From contig JAAZAW010000033.1 in assembly GCA_012514125.1 (NCBI GenBank), positions 1 to 10,946 of the forward strand: a DNA stretch of 10,946 bases, given 5' to 3'. Position numbers and translations under genes: made by a program. Each line of letters opens with the position of its first letter. Position 1 is the stretch's first letter. Shown piece after piece: positions 1 to 5,322 of the stretch. The notes beneath the pieces are model-generated. The model saw nothing but the letters and a program-made list of their open reading frames with translations, was not told the DNA's origin and searched no databases. The stretch comes from Phycisphaerae bacterium. GTDB taxonomy: Bacteria > Planctomycetota > Phycisphaerae > JAAYCJ01.

Positions 1-2
1 TG

Positions 3-128
3 GAAAAGACGATCGACTTTTTCGAAAAGACGATCGACAAAATGGAAAAGTCGATCGACAAAATGGAAAAGTCGATCGACAAAACGAGAAAGACGATCGA
101 TAAAATAGAAAAGTCGATCGGCTTTTGA
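3..128 (+). CDS. Possible C-terminal end of a heptad-repeat (coiled-coil-like) peptide, open at the left edge
   Basis: The frame starting at base 3 is open from the window edge to a TGA at 126-128. It reads as seven-residue repeats of the form E-K-(T/S)-I-D-K-M, with I and M/F/T/I in the two hydrophobic a/d-like positions and charged residues between. It ends in I-G-F. No start is visible; internal ATG codons at 42 and 63 have no Shine-Dalgarno. Charged heptads are typical of short coiled coils, but no family is recognised. The same frame continues with degenerate heptads after the stop, so this may be a truncated longer peptide or a non-coding repeat that happens to be open. Real coding status is uncertain. 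Confidence 0.3.
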   Translation, partial: EKTIDFFEKTIDKMEKSIDKMEKSIDKTRKTIDKIEKSIGF

Positions 129-191
129 GGATTTTTGATCGATTTTTTGCCTTTGGCGGTCGGTTTTTGGGCGTGTTCGAGCGGTTTACCT
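3..191 (+). repeat. 21-bp tandem repeat array, about nine units with decay to the right
   Basis: Six clear units (starts 3, 24, 45, 66, 87, 108) share the core CGATCG, at bases 8-13 of each unit and invariant in all six. The best units carry the perfect 10-bp palindrome GTCGATCGAC followed by AAAATG. The register continues after the clear part: GATCGA at 137, CGGTCG at 157 and CGAGCG at 178 fall at exact 21-bp steps, each followed by a T-rich stretch. A 21-bp period equals seven codons and also two helical turns, so the array can be read as a heptad peptide or as palindromes on one DNA face. The left end is cut by the window. Confidence 0.85.
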
Positions 192-282
192 TATTACAGA
201 AAACTCAAATCGCGTAAATGTTGATAAATATTAAAATCAAACATGACTTTCATGCAATTGCCCGGCATTTTCTATTCCAGAC

Positions 283-311
283 TTGCTTTATTTTTCCCCG
301 GTTCGTATCAT
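283..311 (+). promoter_or_regulatory. Weak sigma70-type promoter candidate for glyA
   Basis: TTGCTT at 283-288 and TATCAT at 306-311 are separated by 17 bp, about 75 bp upstream of the glyA start. The -10 matches 5 of 6 consensus bases but the -35 only 3 of 6. The rest of the 192-387 spacer is AT-rich and shows no other recognisable element. Confidence 0.25.
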
Positions 312-387
312 AATGTACTTTCCGATTTTAGCAGACTTCCATGCTTAAAACTAAAATTAGATGACTATATTTCAAGGAGTGCAAAAA

Positions 388-1677
388 ATGACTTCCTCGT
401 ATAAGTTGAGTCCGACGGCCAATCCTTCGGAAAGTTATATCCAGGACCCCGTTATTCGCGATATCTTCGCCCGCGAACTTGATCGGCAGGTCAATTGCAT
501 CAACCTGATCGCCTCGGAAAATTACGCCTCGCTGGGCGTGATCGAAGCCACCGGTTCGATTTTCACGAATAAATACGCCGAAGGGTATCCGGGCAAACGT
601 TACTACGGTGGCTGTCAGCAGATGGATGAAATCGAACAACTGGCCATCGACCGCGCCAAACAGATTTTCGGCGCCGATCACGCCAATGTCCAGCCGCACT
701 CGGGTTGCCAGGCCAACACCGCGGTTTATCTGGCCTACCTTGAAGCCGGCGATACGATTCTTTCGCTGGACCTCGCTCACGGCGGACACCTCAGTCATGG
801 GTTCAAGGTCACTCTTTCGGGCAAAATGTACAATGTGATTCATTACACGGTCGATCCGAAGACCGAAATGTTTAATTATGATACCATTCGCGATTTGGCG
901 AAGGAACACAAACCCAAGTTGATCGTGACGGGCGCTTCGGCTTATCCGCGAACCATCGATTTCGGCAAGTTCAGTGAAATCGCCAAAAGTGTCGGCGCAT
1001 ACCTGCTGGCTGATATCGCCCATATCTCCGGGCTTGTCGCGGCGGGGTTGCACCCGAATCCGGTTCCGGTGTGTGAGTTCGTCACCACCACCACACACAA
1101 GACGCTCCGCGGACCTCGCGGCGGTCTGATCCTGACCCAAGCGGACTTCGCCAAAAAGGTCGATTCCGCCGTATTTCCAGGCCTGCAGGGCGGTCCGTTG
1201 ATGAACACCATTGCCGCCAAGGCGGTCGCCTTCGGGGAGGCACTGACACCGGAATTCAAGGAATATCAGAAACAGATTATCGCAAACGCCGCGATCCTGG
1301 CGAGTGAACTTAAATCCCGCGGACATCGCCTGATGGCGGATGGAACCGATAATCACCTGATGCTGGTGGACTTACGCAAGAAATTCCCGGAGCTTACCGG
1401 CATGGAGGCCCAGAACCGCCTCGAAGCCGCCAATATTATCGTCAACAAGAACATGATTCCGTTCGACGAGCGTAAACCCATGCAGACATCGGGCTTACGT
1501 ATTGGAACCCCGGCAACGACCACTCGCGGCATGAAGCAAGATCACATGAAGCAGATCGCCGCGTGGATCGACCAGGTGCTGAACATGGACGATCTGGCGG
1601 AAATCGAAAAGACGATCAAACCGGCGGTTCGGGAATTTGTCCGAAGCTTTCCTATTTTCCCGGATCAACCCAAATGA
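388..1677 (+). CDS. glyA: Serine hydroxymethyltransferase
   Basis: PLP enzyme that interconverts serine plus tetrahydrofolate with glycine plus 5,10-methylene-tetrahydrofolate, the main cytosolic source of one-carbon units. At 429 aa it is of normal bacterial length (E. coli about 417). Visible family blocks are LIASENYAS near the N-terminus, YAEGYPGKRYYGG, the HGGHLSHG segment, ADIAHISGLVAAG, and the cofactor-binding segment TTTTHKTLRGPRGG with the Schiff-base lysine at K238. The start at 388 is preferred over the in-frame ATG at 361 because AAGGAG at 374-379 lies 8 nt upstream of it and the 361 extension has no homology-like content. The stop overlaps the next start (ATGA), so the lipoprotein gene is probably translated with it. 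A 342-aa open frame on the opposite strand is an antisense shadow. Confidence 0.97.
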   Translation: MTSSYKLSPTANPSESYIQDPVIRDIFARELDRQVNCINLIASENYASLGVIEATGSIFTNKYAEGYPGKRYYGGCQQMDEIEQLAIDRAKQIFGADHANVQPHSGCQANTAVYLAYLEAGDTILSLDLAHGGHLSHGFKVTLSGKMYNVIHYTVDPKTEMFNYDTIRDLAKEHKPKLIVTGASAYPRTIDFGKFSEIAKSVGAYLLADIAHISGLVAAGLHPNPVPVCEFVTTTTHKTLRGPRGGLILTQADFAKKVDSAVFPGLQGGPLMNTIAAKAVAFGEALTPEFKEYQKQIIANAAILASELKSRGHRLMADGTDNHLMLVDLRKKFPELTGMEAQNRLEAANIIVNKNMIPFDERKPMQTSGLRIGTPATTTRGMKQDHMKQIAAWIDQVLNMDDLAEIEKTIKPAVREFVRSFPIFPDQPK

Positions 1678-2291
1678 TCAAACGTCCATTATACACAATC
1701 GTTGTCGTTGCGGGTCTGTCGATAATGACAGGCCTGCTGACGGGTTGTGGTGGAAATGTACGATGTAACTTTGTCAGTCAGAACATGGCGTCGATTCGGG
1801 TGGAGCCTACCGACGCACGTTCCATCATGCTGACGGCGGATGAGTGCTACTGGTGGGTGGACGATCAGGGACGATTAAATCTGGCAGGCCAAGGCGTGCA
1901 GAAATCACTGCTGGGTTCGGCGTATGATCGCGAATTTTTAATTTCCTTCATTCTGACTGAGCCTTCACAAGGCGTGGGCAAAGATTATCATCTTACGCTC
2001 GATAGTGTGCGGGGATATATCAAGTTAAATAATAATATTTATCGTTTCGAAAGTATTTTCGGCATCCTCGGCAGTGAGAATCGCCCGGATAACCGGCTGA
2101 TCGCTTCATATCGGTGCAACATTCGCATTCAGAGCGCCAAGCTGCTTGGAGGCTGGTCCAACCCGGTTCAATTTTTAATTTTCGGCACCCTCCAGGCGAC
2201 GCCGGACCGGCAGACTAAAGGACGTGAAATTCTCCGACGCACAGAAGAAGACGGCTTTGAGCGGGCAGAGCCCAGGATCGCTTTACGATAA
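1674..2291 (+). CDS. Putative lipoprotein of unknown function
   Basis: A 205-aa protein whose ATG overlaps the glyA stop in an ATGA quartet, implying translational coupling. The N-terminus is a textbook lipoprotein signal: basic MIKR, a hydrophobic stretch (about residues 8-22) and the lipobox LLTGC with the acylated cysteine at C25. After cleavage the mature protein would be about 180 aa, anchored in a membrane and facing the periplasm. The mature part is mixed alpha/beta-like with aromatic patches (CYWWVDD near residue 61) and no motif I can name. The C-terminus is strongly charged. I do not recognise the family. A start further upstream inside glyA is open but would bury the signal peptide, so 1674 is the sensible start. 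The link to glyA may be only positional. Confidence 0.8.
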   Translation: MIKRPLYTIVVVAGLSIMTGLLTGCGGNVRCNFVSQNMASIRVEPTDARSIMLTADECYWWVDDQGRLNLAGQGVQKSLLGSAYDREFLISFILTEPSQGVGKDYHLTLDSVRGYIKLNNNIYRFESIFGILGSENRPDNRLIASYRCNIRIQSAKLLGGWSNPVQFLIFGTLQATPDRQTKGREILRRTEEDGFERAEPRIALR

Positions 2292-2517
2292 TTTCAATCT
2301 CGTTTTTTCACTTCATTTATTTCACTCCACCCCTATCGCATTTCACCCATTTTAACAGCATCGTCAGTGTTGAAAAATACCCAGATTACAGCATGATAAC
2401 AGGATTACAAGCCCGACAAAAAGAAGAGGAAATTCGCGGTGTTAGTAGATTGTGAATTGGAGGTGAAGCATATTTTTTTTTCTGACGTAACTTCTTTGGT
2501 TTCTGGAAGCTGGCGTT

Positions 2518-2526
2518 TGTGGAAAA
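2518..2526 (-). promoter_or_regulatory. DnaA-box-like 9-mer upstream of dnaA
   Basis: On the minus strand this reads TTTTCCACA, an 8 of 9 match to the E. coli box TTATCCACA. It lies 20 bp upstream of the candidate dnaA -35. Many dnaA genes are repressed by DnaA bound near their promoter, so the position is suggestive. A single 8/9 site is easily found by chance and the box preference of this DnaA is unknown. Confidence 0.3.
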
Positions 2527-2545
2527 GTTTCGGCAAATCTTTTAG

Positions 2546-2574
2546 TTGACGTCTCGATAAATCGATGCTAACTT
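2546..2574 (+). promoter_or_regulatory. Candidate dnaA promoter
   Basis: TTGACG at 2546-2551 (5 of 6 bases) is followed after 17 bp by TAACTT at 2569-2574 (3 of 6), preceded by an extended -10 TG dinucleotide at 2566-2567. Transcription would start near 2581, giving a leader of about 190 nt before dnaA. Confidence 0.4.
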
Positions 2575-2720
2575 TGGCACACACAAGGATACGAAAAGGT
2601 ATCACAACGGGGTTATAACGGCCCCATTCGCCGAACATGCCGCAGGATAACACACGCATTTCGGAGGCTCTGTCAAGGACGACAACGGGCGAGAACGGAA
2701 TCTCTGGTTTTTAATGGAAG

Positions 2721-2757
2721 GCCGATGATTTTTTGTCGGCTTGTTGTTGGATACAAC
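2721..2757 (+). promoter_or_regulatory. Two small stem-loops abutting the dnaA Shine-Dalgarno
   Basis: GCCGA (2721-2725) pairs with TCGGC (2736-2740) around a T-rich loop, and GTTGT (2743-2747) pairs with ACAAC (2753-2757) around a 5-nt loop. The second helix ends directly against GGAGG at 2758-2762, the ribosome binding site of dnaA. Each stem is only 5 bp, so this may be chance. If real, the pair could influence access to the site. Confidence 0.3.
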
Positions 2758-2773
2758 GGAGGTATGAGCAGCA

Positions 2774-4186
2774 ATGACTTTAACTTGCCCGACGGCGGAC
2801 GCCGTTTTTGAAATCGAACGCAAACTACAACAGAGGATCGGTCCACGTCGATTCCAGTTGTGGTTCAAGAACGCGACCCGACTTCAGATCGACGGGCAAC
2901 AACTGAAATTACAGGTTCCGAACAATCACGTCAAAGGCTGGATTGAAAATCATTTTCTTGATGTGCTTGGTGAAATTGCGTCGGATGTGATTGGACAGGC
3001 GGTGGAAATTTCGTTCGAGTTCGATACGACCCTTCTGACTGAAAATTCGGTGAGTGAATCACAGGAGACGCGTGACAAAAAAACAACGGGGCATTTGGCA
3101 AAGGGACGAAAATTTACGCGAAAGCTTCGCAATAATCTTGATTCGTTTATTGTGGGGCCGGGAAACCAGATGGCGTATAATGCTGTTAAGATGGTTCTGG
3201 AGAAGATTCACACCCAGATCAATCCGCTATTTATTCACGGGAGTTGTGGATTGGGCAAGACTCATTTGCTTCAGGGGTTATGCAACGCCCTGAGCGAAAA
3301 ACATCCTGATGTCGGGTGGCATTATGTCAGTGGTGAGGAATTCACCAATCAGTTCATCCAGGCGGTCAAAAGCGGTTCGCTCGACGCGTTTCGGCGGCAA
3401 TATCGCAATGTGGACGTTCTGGTGATCGACGATGTGCATTTTCTGGCCAACAAACGCGCGACCCAGGAAGAATTTCTTCATACCTACAATGCCATCGATG
3501 CCGCAGGCAAACAGGTGGTGATGGCATCGGACGCCCATCCGAAATTAATCCGCGAGCTTCATACTTCACTGGTCGATCGTTTCATCAGCGGGATCGTGAT
3601 TGAAATTCAGGCGCCGGATGAAGCAACGCGAGCCAAGATCATTCGGGCCAGATCGCAACAGATGGGGCATGAGCTTCCGGAAGCGGTGGTGAAATTGCTG
3701 GCGAATCGAATCGACGGCAATGTCCGCGAGATCGAAGGAGCGATGCTGAAATTATTAGCCTATGCGTCGCTGTGCAACAAACCTATCGACATGGAGATTG
3801 CCCACCAGGTGGTTCGTGAATATGCCAGTACGAGCAAGACAGAGCCAAAGGACATGCGGATCGAAACGGTCGAAAAAACGGTTGGTGAATATTTCGGCGT
3901 AACGATCGCGGACCTGCATAGCGCCAAGCGCACCAGGGGCGTGGCCCAGGCGAGGGCGATTGCGATGTTTCTGGTTCGCAAACACACGCCAATGAGTTTT
4001 CCGGAGATCGGCAAGCACATGGGTAACAAGAACCATTCAACCGTCGTGCTGGCTTGTCAGAAGATCGAGAAACAATTGGCGTCTCAGGAGACGATCGGCT
4101 GGAACATGAATGATTCGCTTTTGACCAAGCCGCTGGCGGAAGTGATCGAGGAAATTGAAGGACGGTTGGGAGAAGTTAGAAGTTAG
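2774..4186 (+). CDS. dnaA: Chromosomal replication initiator DnaA
   Basis: AAA+ ATPase that binds DnaA boxes and opens the replication origin. At 470 aa it matches the family length (E. coli 467). Domain I (about 1-85) is an oligomerisation domain with the typical RFQLWF..N....HVKGWIENHF pattern. A short charged linker follows. Domain III has Walker A GSCGLGKT at 156-163, Walker B VIDDVH with D219-D220, and the VDRF arginine segment. Domain IV holds the DNA-binding helix-turn-helix with KRTRGVAQAR and the signature MGNKNHSTV at 416-424. In the signature the usual G-G-R-D is G-N-K-N, while H421, S and T are kept. The only in-frame start after an upstream TGA (2765-2767) is ATG 2774; GGAGG ends 11 nt before it, slightly far. 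The last codons (G-E-V-R-S) run into a 7-bp repeat. rdgB follows downstream. Confidence 0.95.
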   Translation: MTLTCPTADAVFEIERKLQQRIGPRRFQLWFKNATRLQIDGQQLKLQVPNNHVKGWIENHFLDVLGEIASDVIGQAVEISFEFDTTLLTENSVSESQETRDKKTTGHLAKGRKFTRKLRNNLDSFIVGPGNQMAYNAVKMVLEKIHTQINPLFIHGSCGLGKTHLLQGLCNALSEKHPDVGWHYVSGEEFTNQFIQAVKSGSLDAFRRQYRNVDVLVIDDVHFLANKRATQEEFLHTYNAIDAAGKQVVMASDAHPKLIRELHTSLVDRFISGIVIEIQAPDEATRAKIIRARSQQMGHELPEAVVKLLANRIDGNVREIEGAMLKLLAYASLCNKPIDMEIAHQVVREYASTSKTEPKDMRIETVEKTVGEYFGVTIADLHSAKRTRGVAQARAIAMFLVRKHTPMSFPEIGKHMGNKNHSTVVLACQKIEKQLASQETIGWNMNDSLLTKPLAEVIEEIEGRLGEVRS

Positions 4187-4209
4187 AAGTTGGAAGAGAG
4201 AAGAGAGAA
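4175..4209 (+). repeat. Heptanucleotide tandem repeat at the dnaA 3' end
   Basis: Five 7-bp units in exact register: GTTAGAA twice, GTTGGAA once, GAGAGAA twice. The array begins inside the last codons of dnaA, contains its TAG stop (4184-4186) and ends next to a possible rdgB start. Short 7-bp tandem repeats of this sort are known from cyanobacteria (STRR elements). A related pair lies on the minus strand just past the ABC-F gene. Confidence 0.75.
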
Positions 4210-4212
4210 GAT

Positions 4213-4229
4213 GGTGGGCACAGCCCATC
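4213..4229 (+). repeat. Small palindrome GGTGGGC-ACA-GCCCATC
   Basis: A 7-bp stem (one G-U pair) closes a 3-nt loop. It sits between the dnaA repeat tail and the rdgB coding body. The sequence resembles a short dispersed palindrome that often leaves peptides like VGTAHPT in misextended gene starts of environmental bacteria. That resemblance is from memory and has not been searched. Confidence 0.5.
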
Positions 4230-4240
4230 CTACGGTGAAT

Positions 4241-4864
4241 ATGGAACATCAGATTAAATTATTGATTGCGACCGGTAACACGGGTAAGGCGGCGGAAATC
4301 ACGGCGGAACTTGCGGGTGTGGACGATATTCAATGTCTTTCACTCAGGGATTTTCCGCCGGTTGAGGAATGCGAGGAAACCGGAACGACGTTTGAAGAGA
4401 ACGCGATCCTGAAAGCGAAATATTACGCCGAGAAATTTAAGGTCCTGACCCTGGCGGATGATTCGGGACTGGAGGTCGATGCGTTAAACGGCGAGCCTGG
4501 TGTGTATTCGGCACGATACGCGGGAACACCCTGCGACGATCTTGCGAATAATGCCAAACTGGTTCAATCGCTGGCGGGAGTACCGGCGGAACAACGTACC
4601 GCGCGATTTCGTTGTGTGATGGCGATGGTCGATTCGGATGGAAAACTTCTGGGCACCGCCTGCGGGAAGATCGAAGGCCGAATTATCGATGAGCCGAGAG
4701 GCCAAAACGGCTTTGGATACGATCCGCATTTTTTTATGGATGAACTGGGCAAGACCACGGCGGAAATTTCGAGTGCAGAGAAGAATAAGATTTCGCATCG
4801 CGGCCAGGCGACAGGGGCGATGCGGACACTGCTGGAAAAACTCTATCGGGAAAAGAAACTCTGA
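4241..4864 (+). CDS. rdgB: XTP/dITP diphosphatase (Ham1/RdgB family)
   Basis: Hydrolyses non-canonical purine nucleoside triphosphates (dITP, XTP, ITP) to monophosphates, keeping them out of DNA and RNA. From ATG 4241 the protein is 207 aa (E. coli 197). The family blocks are clear: ATGNTGK at residues 10-16 for triphosphate binding, TFEENAILKA, ADDSGLEVDAL with the catalytic acidic pair D73-D74, GVYSARYAG, GQNGFGYDP and the C-terminal SHRGQA. The frame is open further upstream to TTG 4190 and ATG 4211, but that extension only translates heptanucleotide repeat and palindrome, so 4241 is chosen. No strong Shine-Dalgarno precedes 4241 (GGTGA just upstream is weak), whereas 4211 has a purine-rich stretch before it. 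The gene is probably in one transcript with dnaA. Confidence 0.95.
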   Translation: MEHQIKLLIATGNTGKAAEITAELAGVDDIQCLSLRDFPPVEECEETGTTFEENAILKAKYYAEKFKVLTLADDSGLEVDALNGEPGVYSARYAGTPCDDLANNAKLVQSLAGVPAEQRTARFRCVMAMVDSDGKLLGTACGKIEGRIIDEPRGQNGFGYDPHFFMDELGKTTAEISSAEKNKISHRGQATGAMRTLLEKLYREKKL

Positions 4865-4865
4865 T

Positions 4866-4912
4866 GCCGGCCGAGTCGGATCAATCGCGGAGGGATTGAT
4901 CCGACTTCCGGC
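4866..4912 (+). terminator. Strong stem-loop after rdgB, terminator-like but without a U-tract
   Basis: GTCGGATCAATC (4875-4886) pairs perfectly over 12 bp with GATTGATCCGAC (4894-4905) around a 7-nt loop. An outer GCCGG/CCGGC (4866-4870 and 4908-4912) extends it past a small internal loop. It begins 2 nt after the rdgB stop. No T-run follows on either strand, so it may stabilise the 3' end or act with a factor rather than be a classic intrinsic terminator. Confidence 0.6.
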
Positions 4913-4956
4913 TCAAATATACAATCGCCTGTTGGCAGTCTCAGGGACCGCGATCA

Positions 4957-4980
4957 GGCTTTGGGCTTTGGGCTTTGGGC
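4957..4980 (+). repeat. Heptanucleotide repeat (GGCTTTG)x3
   Basis: Three perfect GGCTTTG units followed by GGC lie in the convergent spacer. This is the second 7-bp microsatellite in the window. A TTG inside it is the leftmost possible start of the downstream heptad frame, which makes that start doubtful. Confidence 0.75.
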
Positions 4981-5046
4981 AGAAATCACAGGCTTCATGA
5001 CCGAGAGGCATTAATCATCTTAATTATAATCACTAATAGACCATTT

Positions 5047-5250
5047 TTGGACTTCAGTAGTATTGTTACTGACTTCCGCCAGGGCCTCGCGGACCTCAGG
5101 AAGTCTGTTACTGACCTCCGCGAGGCCATCGCGGAGGTCCGCACGTTCATCGCGGATTTCCGCGGTGGGGTTGCGGACTTCAGGGAACCTTTCGCGGATG
5201 TCCGGTCAAGCGTCGCGGAAGTCCGGCGAAGGATTGCGGAACTCTGCTAA
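5047..5250 (+). CDS. Possible small heptad-repeat (coiled-coil-like) protein
   Basis: From TTG 5047 the frame gives 67 aa built almost wholly of heptads with the pattern (D/E)-(F/L/V)-R-x-x-(V/I/L/F)-(A/T), ending E-L-C and TAA. The hydrophobic residues are spaced 4 and 3 apart, as in a coiled coil. Across units the arginine is kept through both CGC/CGG and AGG codons, and the acid through GAC, GAT, GAG and GAA. This suggests selection on the peptide. Against it: no ATG, no Shine-Dalgarno at TTG 5047 or at the alternative TTG 4975, a Gly-Gly and a Pro in two units, and open frames in other phases of the same DNA. No family is recognised. It lies between the convergent rdgB and ABC-F genes. 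Confidence 0.35.
   Translation: MDFSSIVTDFRQGLADLRKSVTDLREAIAEVRTFIADFRGGVADFREPFADVRSSVAEVRRRIAELC
5050..5238 (+). repeat. Second 21-bp tandem repeat array, nine units
   Basis: Units start at 5050 and every 21 bp to 5218, with a partial tenth unit ending in the TAA at 5248-5250. The typical unit is GAC-YTC-CGC-NNN-NNN-NTC-GCG. Unit borders form imperfect palindromes GCGGA-NN-TCCGC; the one at 5153-5166 is perfect with 6-bp arms (CGCGGA/TCCGCG). Units 1+2 and 3+4 resemble each other as 42-bp pairs (both odd units carry AG and end GTTACT), hinting at an older duplication. The sequence is unrelated to the array at 3-191 apart from its period. Confidence 0.85.
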
Positions 5251-5293
5251 AATGAAGATGCCGCATGCTTTCAATAGGGATTCAAAAAACACA

Positions 5294-5307
5294 TTCAACT
5301 TCCAACT
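5294..5307 (-). repeat. Two heptanucleotide units just past the ABC-F gene
   Basis: On the minus strand this reads AGTTGGA-AGTTGAA, the same 7-bp family as the repeat at the end of dnaA. It lies 15 nt downstream of the ABC-F stop codon and in the same orientation relative to that gene. Confidence 0.4.
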
Positions 5308-5322
5308 TTTTTCCATCCCCTC

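Larger units (their letters stand above)
2292..2773. other. 482-bp spacer upstream of dnaA
   Basis: No convincing gene. The left half is AT-rich with pyrimidine tracts and a run of nine T at 2473-2481 that is not preceded by a hairpin. The right half holds the dnaA promoter candidate, one DnaA-box-like site and two small stem-loops next to the ribosome binding site, listed separately. Short open frames on the minus strand here have no ribosome binding site or recognisable product. No cluster of DnaA boxes or AT-rich 13-mers is seen, so I do not call an origin. Confidence 0.6.

Noticed and set aside
3..191. CRISPR array
   Set aside because: Units are contiguous with no unique spacers; period 21 bp is too short and no cas gene is present.
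328..1356. 342-aa open frame on the minus strand
   Set aside because: Fully antisense to glyA, no recognisable motif; its length comes from codon bias of the sense gene.
1604..1617. 14-base identity between the glyA 3' end and the first array (22-35)
   Set aside because: Encodes E-K-T-I in both; a short match of common codons with no flanking similarity, so likely chance.
2292..2330. Intrinsic terminator after the lipoprotein gene
   Set aside because: There is a T-run, but only a possible 4-bp stem before it (ATCG/CGAT), too weak.
2292..2773. Replication origin next to dnaA
   Set aside because: Only one 8/9 DnaA-box-like site and no repeated AT-rich 13-mers; dnaN is not adjacent.
2764..2811. 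Short frame starting at ATG 2764, upstream of and overlapping the dnaA start
   Set aside because: Only 1 nt separates it from GGAGG, too close for initiation; most likely chance.
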